A DNA stretch of 43,424 nucleotides from Sulfobacillus harzensis (GCF_012933365.1 NZ_JABBVZ010000027.1:1-43424), one strand, 5' to 3'. Counted from the first letter of the stretch, positions 16,140-25,199 are shown. Numbers and translations: made by a program. The notes: generated by a model from the letters alone, not told the origin.

Positions 16140-17144
16140 CTATGAGCCAGCTTCGAGCAGGATTTCAAGGTTCTGAAGCCCACGCGTAATCCGCTGGGAC
16201 TCCAAATCGTGAATTAAGTTAACCAAGGTTCGAAGCATCGGCATGGCATAGCCGTTCTGTTCCGCGACTTCTAACACTGGACCATATTGTGCATCTACTT
16301 CGGTTTTGCGGTGGCGGACGGCCAAATCCCGCCAGACGCCGCTATGCACTTTCGTATTGGCTCGCATCATGCGGGACACTCGGTCGAACATGGCATCCGA
16401 TGCTTTGACATCCTGGAGGACGTTGGGATCCCATCCGTCGAACGGCATCACCTGAACACCCTGCAACTGAGCCAATCCGACTACCTCCACCCCTAAACGG
16501 CGTAGCATAGGACGGTAGCGGGGATGGTCTACACAGTCGGCCATGGTCTCATCGGTCGTCGCGGTTGCAAACAGCACGGCCCCATAAGCCATTTTGGACC
16601 AGAGATATCCCCAAATATTGGGGGTTACAACGGGCGGGATAAAGGGGGTAAGCCATCCTTCAATCATCTTGAGCCGGTCTGAAGTCCTCCCATCTAGTTC
16701 CCCAATCACGAACGCCCCCGGCCCTCCATAATGAATAAGCCCAGGCTCAAGAACATCGGCAAAGAAGTTGATGAAACAGCCAACCGTCCGAGCGTCCCCT
16801 ATAACCTGGGCGATTTCTTTCTCATTTAGTCCGTTCTGGATCGACATCACCCATCCGTCAGAAGCCAACCGCGGTGCAAGCCACTCCATCGCCGTTCGAG
16901 TATGGGGCGCTTTCACCGCCAGGAACACCTGGTGGAGATCGCCATCGAAGCTTTCGGGGGTGTCGGCGGCCATCTCGACCCGCCAATTCCCGTCTGCGGC
17001 CTCAACGCGAAGCCCCTCTTCACGAATAGCCATGACGTGTTCGCGGTCGGCATCCACCACGCGAACTGGAAACCCCGCACGCACCAGGTGAGCGGCAATG
17101 GTCCCGCCAATGGCTCCAGCACCCACCACCGTCAGCGATCGCAT
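16140..17144 (-). CDS. ketopantoate reductase-like (PanE/ApbA family) oxidoreductase
   Basis: A 334-residue NAD(P)-dependent reductase. The Rossmann motif VVGAGAIGGTIAAHL lies at the N-terminus, followed by the family's KAPHT segment (the catalytic-domain hinge, usually K.....), QNGLNEKE, and a C-terminal helical domain (ANTKVHSGVWRDL with the Lys/Ser region, VRHRKTEVDAQYGPV) typical of ApbA_C. These enzymes reduce 2-keto acids to 2-hydroxy acids. ATG 17144 is chosen because AAGGAG lies 8 bp upstream; ATG 17168 would overlap the dipeptidase gene. As last gene of the operon it is more likely a catabolic reductase or dehydrogenase for a breakdown product than true pantothenate synthesis. Confidence 0.8.
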   Translation of the reverse strand: MRSLTVVGAGAIGGTIAAHLVRAGFPVRVVDADREHVMAIREEGLRVEAADGNWRVEMAADTPESFDGDLHQVFLAVKAPHTRTAMEWLAPRLASDGWVMSIQNGLNEKEIAQVIGDARTVGCFINFFADVLEPGLIHYGGPGAFVIGELDGRTSDRLKMIEGWLTPFIPPVVTPNIWGYLWSKMAYGAVLFATATTDETMADCVDHPRYRPMLRRLGVEVVGLAQLQGVQVMPFDGWDPNVLQDVKASDAMFDRVSRMMRANTKVHSGVWRDLAVRHRKTEVDAQYGPVLEVAEQNGYAMPMLRTLVNLIHDLESQRITRGLQNLEILLEAGS

Positions 17145-17158
17145 ACCATGCACTCCTT

Positions 17159-18358
17159 TCATCGCCACACCCGTGCCAAGACCCGACGGGCATTGCCACC
17201 AATCACTTTTGCAATATCATCATCGGAATAGCCATGTGAAACCAGCCAACGCACGATGTTCGGGAACGTCTCAGTGGGATTTTCAAGCCCGTCGACAAAT
17301 TCCACGGGTGGAAATTCCAATCCGCGGTGAATCGCGGCAACCCCCAACTGCTTGCTGAAGGCATGGTGTAGCCCTACATGATCGCCATAGAGCGTGTCCG
17401 GCCCAAACCCTACGTGATCCATCCCGACAAGATTGGCCACATATTCAAAGTGCTCCATGACGCCGTCGATGGAGTGGATGCGGTGTTTCTCCGTCAACGT
17501 GGTATGCGGAGCCGCTTCAATGCCTATCACGCCGCCCCGCTCCGCGACGGTTCGAATGACCGCATCGGGTTTCATTCTAGGGGTGTTCCACAGCGCTCGC
17601 GCCCCCGCGTGGGTAACAAAGATGGGGGCTTCGCTTACTTGAGCAATGTCGATCGACGTTTGATCCCCCGCATGCGATACATCAATGGCAATGCCCAACT
17701 GGTTCATCCGGCGCACTGCCTTTTGGCCCAAGTCCGTCAATCCGCCATCTCGGGCTTCCTTGAGGCCTGAGCCGAGCGCGTTCGATTCACTGTATACCAC
17801 GCCCATCGACCGCACCCCGAATCCATAAAGAATATCCAGTCGGTCAATCTCGTTCTCAATCATCGTCGCGGCTTCCAACGAAAAGACTAGACCAAGATGT
17901 CCGTTCTCCTTGCACGCGTTTATGTCCGCGAGACGCCGAACCGGCACGATAAAGTCCTGATGGGCGAGGTCAGCCTGGCGCATGCCCAGGTCATAGAGGA
18001 CGTCCTCCCATTTCCAGCCATTCTTGGAGGTAATGAGCGCGCTCCCGTCGTTCATGTTGTCGAACACCACATCCATTCCCGACTCGCTCAGTTCCTGGTA
18101 AGCCGTGACGTCGCGGCCTTGACGCCGGTATTCATAGATACGGGCCACGTCTTTCGGGATAAACGTGGGATGGTCATGCAACGACACGACCAAATTCTCC
18201 CTCAAGATGCGTTCGGTGCGTGCCTCCTCTTCCGGGGTCACCTCGACCCGACGAGAGGCCACGCGGTCGGTACCGGATGGCAGCTCGAAGATCTCGTAAT
18301 CCTGGCCAGCTTCAAGATACTGATACGCACGATAGCCGTCATAGCGCTTGCGGATCAT
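17159..18358 (-). CDS. M19-family membrane-dipeptidase-like metallopeptidase
   Basis: A 399-residue zinc enzyme of the renal dipeptidase family (amidohydrolase fold). Metal ligands are visible: HDH in VVSLHDHPTF, Glu in VFSLEAATM, His in IDVSHAGD and His in FVTHAGARALW. The end has GFGPDTLYGDH and the family's NARRVL motif. Relatives split dipeptides, including those with D- or dehydro-residues, and some cleave beta-lactam-like amides. No signal peptide is seen, so it should work in the cytoplasm on an imported substrate. The start overlaps the SDR stop by 20 bp, showing co-translation. Confidence 0.85.
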   Translation of the reverse strand: MIRKRYDGYRAYQYLEAGQDYEIFELPSGTDRVASRRVEVTPEEEARTERILRENLVVSLHDHPTFIPKDVARIYEYRRQGRDVTAYQELSESGMDVVFDNMNDGSALITSKNGWKWEDVLYDLGMRQADLAHQDFIVPVRRLADINACKENGHLGLVFSLEAATMIENEIDRLDILYGFGVRSMGVVYSESNALGSGLKEARDGGLTDLGQKAVRRMNQLGIAIDVSHAGDQTSIDIAQVSEAPIFVTHAGARALWNTPRMKPDAVIRTVAERGGVIGIEAAPHTTLTEKHRIHSIDGVMEHFEYVANLVGMDHVGFGPDTLYGDHVGLHHAFSKQLGVAAIHRGLEFPPVEFVDGLENPTETFPNIVRWLVSHGYSDDDIAKVIGGNARRVLARVWR

Positions 18359-19151
18359 TGTCTCCCCCCTCCTCTTGATCCACCCGGCTCAAGGGCAAAG
18401 CCGTGGTGCCCGCCGCTGAGCCTCCATCCACACGGAAAACGGTCCCGGTGATCCAGTCCGACCCGGGCCCGGTTAAAAATAACACCGCGTGAGCGATATC
18501 CTCAGGAGCTCCTGCTCTGCCTAGAGGGATGGTCCTTCGAATCGCCTCCACGTAGCGGGTAGAAAGCTGGTTCACGGCGCTATGCACCTCCACAAACCCC
18601 GGAGAGACGGCATTGACCCGGATGCCGAACGGGGCGAGTTCAATCGCCAAGGCTTGGGTGAGCATAGCGAGCCCGGCTTTGGACGCGGAATAGTGGGCAG
18701 CACCGGGGCGGGCGCGTTTCGCGGCTCCGGAAGTGATATTGACGATGTTGCCCTTGACATTCTGACGGATAAGCCGTCTGGCAAACGATTGACTCGTGAA
18801 AAACGGCCCTTTCAGGTTGGTGTCCAGCACCCGGTCCCATGCCACCTCGGACATCTCCAGGACGGGATCGCTCGGATATAGTCCTGCGGCATTAACCAAG
18901 ATGGTCGGTGTCCCAAACCGAGACCCAACGCCGTCAAGGGCGCGCTCTATCTCCTCGACTAATCTCACGTCCGCTTGCACCGGGTACACCAGATCCTGGT
19001 CGAATATCCTCTGAGCAGCCTCGGTGACAGCTTCCCGCCGCAAGTCGACCATTGCCACCCGGGCCCCCTCCCGAGCGTATGCTGACGCTACCGCGAATCC
19101 GATGCCACTAGCGGCTCCCGTGACCAGCACGACTTGGTCTCGACAATTCAC
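18339..19151 (-). CDS. short-chain dehydrogenase/reductase (SDR)
   Basis: A 270-residue classical SDR: cofactor motif TGAASGIG (residues 11-18), VNAAG, catalytic Ser in ITSGAA and Tyr-Lys in YSASKAG, and the C-terminal PLGRAGAPEDIAHAVLFL with VDGG. MVDLRREA after strand 2 suggests NAD preference (Asp at the adenine ribose). It probably oxidises an alcohol or reduces a ketone of the compound handled by this operon. It lies 12 bp after the M20 gene and overlaps the M19 gene. Confidence 0.88.
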   Translation of the reverse strand: MNCRDQVVLVTGAASGIGFAVASAYAREGARVAMVDLRREAVTEAAQRIFDQDLVYPVQADVRLVEEIERALDGVGSRFGTPTILVNAAGLYPSDPVLEMSEVAWDRVLDTNLKGPFFTSQSFARRLIRQNVKGNIVNITSGAAKRARPGAAHYSASKAGLAMLTQALAIELAPFGIRVNAVSPGFVEVHSAVNQLSTRYVEAIRRTIPLGRAGAPEDIAHAVLFLTGPGSDWITGTVFRVDGGSAAGTTALPLSRVDQEEGGDNDPQAL

Positions 19152-19163
19152 GCCTCGTCCCCC

Positions 19164-20300
19164 CTAGAGTCTTGCTATCAATCCCGCCGCCAACGCGGCG
19201 CGCACCGGCATGGTTTCGGCAATCACATGCTCGTCGGCGGCGTGCGCGCCATTGCCCACGGCACCGAGACCGTCCACCACTGGGATACCCCGGGCGGCGC
19301 AGAAATTTCCGTCGCTGGCCCCTCCCACAGAAGCCTCGGCCAAATCCAATCCTAGCGAGTGCCCAACCGCCCGGGCGACCTCAAATAGTTCGGCCACTCG
19401 CGGGGTGCGTTCCATCGGGGGACGATTCAAGCCGCCGGAGACCTCTAACTGGATCCCTTCCCGTCGGGGGGCCAGACGTCGCATAAAGTCCACCACCCGT
19501 TCTGCCTCGGCCCCGCTTGCCACCCGAATATCGATCGCAGCCTGGGCTTCCGCGGCCACCACGTTTGAGCGGGTGCCCGCATGAACCACGCCTACATTAA
19601 CGGTCGTGCCCATTTCCGGATTGGCTAACGCTCGAATCGCCACAATCTGATCGGCCAATTCGTCAATCGCGCTTACCCCGGCCGTCGGATCCAGTCCCGC
19701 GTGCGCGGCGCGGCCTCGAATCCGCCACTCGTAGATGCAGGTGCCTTTTCGTGCAGTTTTTAGGGCCCCGTGGTGGCTCGCTTCGAACACCAACGCAGCA
19801 TAAGCGCGCTCGGCCTCCTCTTCAATGAGCGGACGCGAATATACGCTGCCAATCTCTTCGTCGGAATTGCTCAGAAAGACCACCGAACGCCGGAGTCCGC
19901 CCTGCTCTTGGAGAGCCCGAATCGCCCAGACGGCCTGAACGAGACCCGTTTTCATGTCGAAGACACCCGGACCTCTCATCACGCCGTCACGATATGAAAA
20001 GGGCATGTCGGCTAAAGTTCCTGCCTTCCACACGGTGTCATAGTGAGCCAGGATGAGAATCGGGGCCGCCTCCCGGTCGCGTCCGGGCAGATATCCCCGT
20101 ACATGATTGCCGCCCACTGACTCCGGAATCGTGATGACCTCAAAGCCGCTTTGAGTGAGAAGATCGCCTACGACGTTCGCCGTCCGATCCAACAGCGGTT
20201 TGTCCGTGGACGGCGACTCCGCTTCCACCACCGTCTTCACATCCGCGATCATCTCCTCAAAGTGATCCTCCAGGTATTTCAGATATGTCGGCAACGTCAT
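19164..20300 (-). CDS. M20-family metallopeptidase, CPG2-like
   Basis: A 378-residue zinc aminoacylase/carboxypeptidase. Metal-binding blocks are LILAHYDTVW, RGPGVFDMKTG, SNSDEEIGS (catalytic and metal Glu) and GNGAHAADEHV; the dimerisation domain starts at WRIRGRAAHAG. Best fit is the glutamate carboxypeptidase (CPG2)/ArgE/DapE group, which removes a C-terminal amino acid or an acyl group from N-acylated amino acids. GGAGGG abuts the ATG; TTG two codons later would have ideal spacing. Together with the M19 and deacetylase-like genes it points to stepwise amide hydrolysis. Confidence 0.87.
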   Translation of the reverse strand: MTLPTYLKYLEDHFEEMIADVKTVVEAESPSTDKPLLDRTANVVGDLLTQSGFEVITIPESVGGNHVRGYLPGRDREAAPILILAHYDTVWKAGTLADMPFSYRDGVMRGPGVFDMKTGLVQAVWAIRALQEQGGLRRSVVFLSNSDEEIGSVYSRPLIEEEAERAYAALVFEASHHGALKTARKGTCIYEWRIRGRAAHAGLDPTAGVSAIDELADQIVAIRALANPEMGTTVNVGVVHAGTRSNVVAAEAQAAIDIRVASGAEAERVVDFMRRLAPRREGIQLEVSGGLNRPPMERTPRVAELFEVARAVGHSLGLDLAEASVGGASDGNFCAARGIPVVDGLGAVGNGAHAADEHVIAETMPVRAALAAGLIARL

Positions 20301-20312
20301 CCCTCCGTTCGT

Positions 20313-21164
20313 CTAAAAGTCCATGGGGGTGGGACTCGGCGATGTCCGCCGGGCCAAATCCGGCTGCCGTCGGGCCCAATCGGTCACCTCGTCAATGGTG
20401 GTCCACCAGACGCCGGGAAATCCTCTGATATATCGAATCAGTCGCTCCACCACCGCCATATAGGCCCAGCGCCCGCTAATGAACGGGTGCAGGGTAAGCA
20501 CATAGCAGCCACCGCTTCGGTAGTATCCATCGAACTCGGCAGACCAGAGCCGGAAGACCGTGTCGGGGTCGGCTATCGCCTTGTCGCGATTAGCCCGAGA
20601 ATGGTTCCAGTGCTCGGCGTCGTCTAGAATCCATTGGATCGGCACCTCGAGAAGTGCCCCGCCTTCTGTCTCAAGCCAATAGGGTACCTCATCATCCATG
20701 AGGCTAGAGTCAGAGAGCACGCCGTGACGGCGCAATAATTCCGGAGTTCGTCTGTTCAGTTCCCAGGACGGCGCCCGATATAATGTGGGCGCATAACCCA
20801 AAAACTCGCCCATTACCTCCCGAGAGCGTACCAAGACCGCTTCTTCCTGTTCCGCGTCCAAGCTGTCAAGCGACTCGTGGAGATGGCCGTGCAATCCGAT
20901 AGGAAACCCATGGCGGACAATTTCACGGGCCGCCTCGGGGTGGAGTTGGGCTGTGTACGAGGGCATGTAAAAGGTTCCCGGCACCCCATACTTATCCAGC
21001 AACCGGAGCACCTTAAATAGCCCGATGTTGGGTCCGTACATGCGCTGATGTAGCTCACTCAGTTGGTTGGCGGCTCTCTCAGGGAACCGTACATACTGGG
21101 CCGGCTCCCCGTCGACGTCCCACGTCAAGCACACCGCCATGTGATGTCCCTCAGGCCAGTTCAT
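20313..21164 (-). CDS. polysaccharide deacetylase-like (NodB fold) amidohydrolase
   Basis: A 283-residue NodB-homology enzyme. Motif 1 is TWDVDGE (Asp16, Asp18) and motif 2 HGHLH (His92, His96), with YRAPSWELN as motif 3 and LTLHPF near the end as motif 5. There is no signal peptide or wall-binding domain. Its length and the DVDGE form are closer to cytoplasmic PuuE/HpPgdA-type enzymes (allantoinase-like or deformylating) than to secreted chitin deacetylases. It overlaps the transporter stop by 14 bp. It likely opens an amide or ring in the imported substrate. Confidence 0.82.
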   Translation of the reverse strand: MNWPEGHHMAVCLTWDVDGEPAQYVRFPERAANQLSELHQRMYGPNIGLFKVLRLLDKYGVPGTFYMPSYTAQLHPEAAREIVRHGFPIGLHGHLHESLDSLDAEQEEAVLVRSREVMGEFLGYAPTLYRAPSWELNRRTPELLRRHGVLSDSSLMDDEVPYWLETEGGALLEVPIQWILDDAEHWNHSRANRDKAIADPDTVFRLWSAEFDGYYRSGGCYVLTLHPFISGRWAYMAVVERLIRYIRGFPGVWWTTIDEVTDWARRQPDLARRTSPSPTPMDF

Positions 21165-22479
21165 GGTCGGCCCCCGTTTCTTTTACAATGTCAATGGGCT
21201 TTCTGAAGGTTTCCCGCATGAAAAAGTACACCAAACCGCTGACCAAAGCGGCGGCCATTAAATAGAGCGGAACTAAATTATCCGCCTTCAACGAAATCAG
21301 CCACGTGGTAATGAAGGGTGCCGTGCCGCCGAATATCGCAACCGCCAGCGCATACGGTACGGCGATGCCCGTATTCCGTACCTCCGCGCCAAATTGCTCG
21401 GCCATCACGGTCGCCGTGGTGCCAGAGTATCCGGTAATCATCAAGAGTCCGATGACTTCCACTAAGAAGAAGGCGACGAAGGTACCCGACCGCACCCAGA
21501 GAAAAAGCGGATAGGACAGCACTAAGAACCCAAGGGCGAAACCAATAAGCATGGGGCGTCGTCCAACTTTGTCTGAAATCCATCCGGACAGCGGGATACA
21601 GGCCACAAAGATAATAAGGGCGATCGTGTTCGCCAGCGTAGCGCGTGCAAGCGACAGATGAGTGGTCTCCGCCGTAAACGTGGGCAAAAACAACACCCAC
21701 ATGTAATACGTTAGCGTTCCAGCAATGGTGATGCCAAAGACTCGCCAGAAATCGCGCGGATATTTCCGAAACATATCACCGAACGGGCTCTTCGAGAGCT
21801 TCTCCTGTTGCTCTAGCCGGTTAAACACGGGCGTATCGTCCACGCGCACGCGAAGGTAGAGGCCGAAGAAGCCGAAGGCCGCCCCAATCCAAAAAGGAAT
21901 CCGCCATCCCCAACTGTCCAACGCGGCCGGCGCCATGTTATGGAGCACCAAGGACGCCACGGCCGAGGAAATGAGTGTACCCAGCCCTACGCTAACCTGC
22001 TGAAGACTACCCGTCAGCCCACGACGGCCGGGTTTGGCATACTCTACTAGAAACGCTGACGAGCCCCCAAACTCCCCACCTGCCGAAAACCCTTGGGCCA
22101 AACGGGCCAACAAGAGGATGATGGGTGCCAACACCCCCAGTGTACCGAATCCGGGCACAATCCCCATCACGAGGCTGGCCGTGGCCATAATGGTGATTTG
22201 TACCACTAAGGCATTCCGGCGGCCAACCCGGTCCCCGTACGGTCCTAAAACGGCACCGCCGATGGGACGCATGAAAAACCCGACAGCAAACGTTGCCAAG
22301 GTGAGTAGCAAAGAGACAATAGCCACTTTCGAGGGAAAGAACTGCGCCGCGAATACGGGGGCAAAGAAACCGTATACACCCCAGTCGTACCACTCCATCA
22401 CGTTACCGGCTCCCGCGGCCCACACGGCTAACCGACCTTTCTTCCCCGGATCGACAGGAGCGCCTATCGACGTTGCCAT
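21151..22479 (-). CDS. MHS-family MFS symporter
   Basis: A 442-residue importer of the metabolite:H+ symporter group of MFS (ProP, ShiA, KgtP relatives). Diagnostic are GNVMEWYDWGVYGFFAPVFA in segment 1, GFFMRPIGGAVLGPYGDRVGRR in loop 2-3, and GEFGGSSAFLVEYA in segment 4-5. ATG 22479 has GAAAGGGG 7 bp upstream. It is the first gene of the minus-strand operon and faces an RpiR regulator, so it should bring in the compound that the following five enzymes break down. Likely substrates of this group are small organic acids, betaines and amino-acid-like compounds. Confidence 0.88.
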   Translation of the reverse strand: MATSIGAPVDPGKKGRLAVWAAGAGNVMEWYDWGVYGFFAPVFAAQFFPSKVAIVSLLLTLATFAVGFFMRPIGGAVLGPYGDRVGRRNALVVQITIMATASLVMGIVPGFGTLGVLAPIILLLARLAQGFSAGGEFGGSSAFLVEYAKPGRRGLTGSLQQVSVGLGTLISSAVASLVLHNMAPAALDSWGWRIPFWIGAAFGFFGLYLRVRVDDTPVFNRLEQQEKLSKSPFGDMFRKYPRDFWRVFGITIAGTLTYYMWVLFLPTFTAETTHLSLARATLANTIALIIFVACIPLSGWISDKVGRRPMLIGFALGFLVLSYPLFLWVRSGTFVAFFLVEVIGLLMITGYSGTTATVMAEQFGAEVRNTGIAVPYALAVAIFGGTAPFITTWLISLKADNLVPLYLMAAALVSGLVYFFMRETFRKPIDIVKETGADHELA

Positions 22480-22555
22480 TTCAGATCCCCTTTCACAATA
22501 GTAATAGCTATGTATTCTATGCAATTGTCATATTTCCTTCTGCAATGTATATTAT

Positions 22556-22569
22556 GAAATAAATATTTC
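22556..22569. promoter_or_regulatory. inverted repeat in the divergent promoter region
   Basis: GAAAT-AAAT-ATTTC lies in the A+T-rich 105-bp space between the MHS transporter and the RpiR regulator. A site of this sort, repeated elements with TTTC/GAAA ends, fits RpiR-family operators, and the position would let one regulator control both directions. Binding is inferred. Confidence 0.4.
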
Positions 22570-22584
22570 TTGCGAGGTTAGACC

Positions 22585-23445
22585 ATGACCATAGAGGAAC
22601 TGCAAATCCTAGTGAACGCCAAATCCCTAGACTCTTCGAGCCCTACCTTGTTAACTGCAGCTCGATGGATACAGGATCACGTAGTGGAAATCGCCTGGAA
22701 AACTGTCGATGATGTCGCGCAAGAGACGGGCGTTAGTCCCGCGTCGGTGATTCGAACCTGTCGAAGTTTGGGATTTGACGGATTCAGTTCCCTACAGCGC
22801 CTGGTCCGGGAGTCCTTACCCGCAGCCGAACACCTGGTCGAAAAACTGAGTGACGCAGACTCATCTTCGGCCGTCCACGGCGTAATTGACCGGGAACGAC
22901 ACAATCTGGAGCGCTTTGACGAGAGTACGATCGTACAGGTCGGGGACTTGGCCACGATGCTTCTTTCGGCGCGTCGCATCGCCGTGATGGCGAGCCTGAC
23001 CAGCACCGCCTTGGGATCATACGTGGCCGCGCACTTGAACTTTCTGTTGGGGAACGTGACCTTCTACGAAGCCGAGTCATCCGCGAGTTGGATCTTCTTA
23101 CGCGATGCCGGGCCGGAGGATGCGGTGCTCATTTTGTCCTTCCCCCGCTACTCCACCTCCGCGCGTAACATGATTCAACGCTGTCGGGAACGGATCCCGC
23201 ACACCATTCTCGTCACCGATCGGGTGGGCAAAAGTCTATTCTCCGGGATTCCGGCTTTAGGATTACCGGTGTCCGGAGATCTATTTTCGGCTGGGCCGCC
23301 TACTGCGGTGTTCGTTCAGATGCTCGCCCATGAATTAAGGAACCGCGCTCCCGGGCGCATCGTCGAACGGCTCAAACAAATGGACGCCGTCTTGACTCAA
23401 GCGGGGGTCTTTCTCAAAGACGCTCGCTCTCAAATCCGAGATTGA
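22585..23445 (+). CDS. RpiR/MurR-family transcriptional regulator
   Basis: A 286-residue protein: N-terminal HTH_6 domain (AARWIQDHV, TVDDVAQETGVSPASVIRTCRSLGFDGFSSL, residues about 25-70) and a C-terminal SIS sugar-isomerase-like sensing domain (MASLTSTALGSYVAAHL ... AVLILSFPRYSTSARNMI). SIS domains in this family bind phosphorylated sugars or related effectors. It is divergent from the MHS-led operon, so it almost surely controls it. GAGG lies 8 bp before the ATG. Confidence 0.88.
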   Translation: MTIEELQILVNAKSLDSSSPTLLTAARWIQDHVVEIAWKTVDDVAQETGVSPASVIRTCRSLGFDGFSSLQRLVRESLPAAEHLVEKLSDADSSSAVHGVIDRERHNLERFDESTIVQVGDLATMLLSARRIAVMASLTSTALGSYVAAHLNFLLGNVTFYEAESSASWIFLRDAGPEDAVLILSFPRYSTSARNMIQRCRERIPHTILVTDRVGKSLFSGIPALGLPVSGDLFSAGPPTAVFVQMLAHELRNRAPGRIVERLKQMDAVLTQAGVFLKDARSQIRD

Positions 23446-23631
23446 GCGCTTTTTAAAGACCGGCCATCCCAATTTGGCTTCTGCCAAAGAGAAATCGGAA
23501 GAGGGAGAGAGGCCAAGGGAAGAGACACAAAAATGTTAGAATTCCGACCCCTTGTTATGGTAGCGTTCGGCATGAAAGACTAAATGCTGTCATTCTGAAC
23601 AGTGGCGACGAGAGACAAGGAGTCATGCCTA

Positions 23632-24051
23632 ATGAGTTTTGTCACGTTTTGGACCACGGGTTCCGAACAGGAATGGAATCGCGCCTTGGAACGATATTGG
23701 CCCCACGTGAGGCCAGCTAATGTGCAGATCGAACGGGAGATGGCAGAATTGGATCGCCGTTCCGTACAGTCCCTGCAGGCTCAGGAATTCTATGATTGGC
23801 TGTACCATAAGTATTTCGTCTGGAAATACACACAACCCAACCGTCTCGCCACTACGCGTGAGTCGCTCGCAAGTCATCACGCCCACGCGGCGGGGCTAGT
23901 CGAGCTTCAGGATATTCAACGCCTGCTTTTTGCGACCGATCCGCGCGATACTCTCGACGAGGCACCTGCCAACGCGGGACGCATCGGGGGGCTGGGAATG
24001 GCTGGGGCTTCTGGGTTGTTGGCTAACCCTTTGCGAGTAAAGCTGACGTAA
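23632..24051 (+). CDS. conserved hypothetical protein, C-terminally truncated
   Basis: A 139-residue protein (ATG 23632 with AAGGAG 9 bp upstream). It contains FYDWLYHKYFVWKYTQPNRLATT and a late GGLGMAGASGLLA block. I recall a family of uncharacterised proteins of mobile regions with the same blocks, in which GASGLLA is followed by a longer conserved tail. Here the frame turns into unrelated NPLRVKLT and stops at 24051, right beside an IS200/IS605-like hairpin. It is probably a gene cut at a recombination junction. Its biochemical role is unknown to me. Confidence 0.55.
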   Translation: MSFVTFWTTGSEQEWNRALERYWPHVRPANVQIEREMAELDRRSVQSLQAQEFYDWLYHKYFVWKYTQPNRLATTRESLASHHAHAAGLVELQDIQRLLFATDPRDTLDEAPANAGRIGGLGMAGASGLLANPLRVKLT

Positions 24052-24070
24052 GTCGGTTCCTCGTAAGAAT

Positions 24071-24090
24071 CCCTCGCCTTTAGGCGTGGG
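24071..24090 (+). repeat. IS200/IS605-like end hairpin
   Basis: CCCTCGCC-TTTA-GGCGTGGG forms an 8-pair stem with one T-T mismatch, followed by GGAGTGTCAA. Imperfect hairpins of this shape with a downstream TGTCAA-like tract are typical of the right end of IS200/IS605-group elements, where the TnpB guide RNA scaffold also ends. No tnpA or tnpB is next to it, so this would be a solitary end left at the junction. Confidence 0.4.
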
Positions 24091-24249
24091 GAGTGTCAAT
24101 GGAGTCCTCGACGCATCGACATGGCCTTTTGGGGCACGCGCTCTTAAGCAAAGGTGCATCCTTTTTCGTTGAGGCATTTCGCGATGGGAGTGGTATTTCC
24201 CTGCCACGGGCGGCGGCCGTAGGGGATCACGCGTGCGGGCCCGTCCCAC

Positions 24250-24289
24250 AAAAAAAGGGCCGAACGACCGTGCGACGGTCGCTCGACCC
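24250..24289 (-). terminator. rho-independent terminator of the Sak4-like operon
   Basis: On the minus strand GGGTCGAGCGACCGT-CGC-ACGGTCGTTCGGCCC folds into a 15-position stem with two G-U type pairs and is followed by seven T. It lies 8 bp after the stop of the ATPase gene at 24297. Confidence 0.9.
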
Positions 24290-24296
24290 AGATCGT

Positions 24297-25199
24297 TCAG
24301 CTGGCGGCCTCTTCGGCCGCCTCCGTTTTCACCGCGGTGACGGCTTCGACCACCTTGGGGTACTCCGCGACGTTAATCTCCCGTGGGTTGCTGTACTGCG
24401 TGCCGAGCGTCTGATTGGCCAAGTCAATCAACGCGCCCACACTGAGCCCCCGGCTCTTGGCCAGCGTCCACAGTTCCTTCCCCTGAGCGTCGGATATCGT
24501 GGGCGGCACCCCATCGGTCAACCACGCCTTGAGCGTCTGAGCCACGTTCGCTTCGCCGGGCTCCCGGATGACCGCCTGCGAGAGCGCTCGGCAGCGGGTC
24601 TTGGTGACAATCAAGGTGTTGGATGAGTCCATATCACCCACGACGTCAAACTCGAAGTCTAACCCATCGCGCTGAATCGGTTGCAAGCCGACTTTGCGGA
24701 TGACGGTTTTGCCTTGGTCGTTTTTCTCCTGCACATACTCCATTTTGGAGCGCATGGTGGCAATCACGTGCAACGGGGCTTGCAGCATCGCATCGACGAG
24801 GCGATTGTGTTCGGGGGTGACAGTCCGCCAGGCAGTGTAGCTGTTGCCGCTCTTTTCCTGCGCGGCCGCGGCGTCATGCATCTCGAGGACGCCGCCCTTG
24901 CCAATCCAGGCGTGGCTGAGGGAGTCAATAATCAAGACGTCGTAGCCCGCCCGGGCGGCGGCGTCGATGGCTTGGATGTAATCCCGCGGGGCAAACGTCT
25001 CGAGCTCCAGCACGTCAAAATCGAACTCGTCGGCATACTTGGAGGCCGATCCCCGCTCGGAGTCGATCACGGCAATCTTTTGCCCCAGGCCTTGCGCAAT
25101 GCGCAGGCTACTATAGGTCTTGCCCGATCCGCTGGGTCCGATCAGCGCCATGCGGAGAAAGCTTTGCTTTTTGGTGGCTTTGTGGAATTGAAAAGCCAT
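24297..25199 (-). CDS. Sak4/RecA-like phage-type ATPase
   Basis: A 300-residue P-loop protein. Walker A is GPSGSGKT (residues 21-28), IAVIDSERGSASKYADEF follows, and Walker B reads YDVLIIDSLSHAW. This is the AAA_24/Sak4-like family, single-domain RecA relatives of phages and plasmids that help single-strand annealing and recombination. The C-terminal part (SDAQGKELWTLAKSRGLSVGALIDL) adds a small helical domain. ATG 25199 follows AAGGGGGAC; longer frames lack a ribosome binding site. It begins 1 bp after the stop of the Cas4-like nuclease, so nuclease and ATPase form one unit, probably an exonuclease-annealase style recombination pair. Confidence 0.8.
   Translation of the reverse strand: MAFQFHKATKKQSFLRMALIGPSGSGKTYSSLRIAQGLGQKIAVIDSERGSASKYADEFDFDVLELETFAPRDYIQAIDAAARAGYDVLIIDSLSHAWIGKGGVLEMHDAAAAQEKSGNSYTAWRTVTPEHNRLVDAMLQAPLHVIATMRSKMEYVQEKNDQGKTVIRKVGLQPIQRDGLDFEFDVVGDMDSSNTLIVTKTRCRALSQAVIREPGEANVAQTLKAWLTDGVPPTISDAQGKELWTLAKSRGLSVGALIDLANQTLGTQYSNPREINVAEYPKVVEAVTAVKTEAAEEAAS

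Noticed and set aside
15863..16183. 106-codon minus-strand frame before the ketopantoate-reductase-like gene
   Set aside because: Overlaps the real gene end, low-complexity Arg/Ser content and no recognisable motif.
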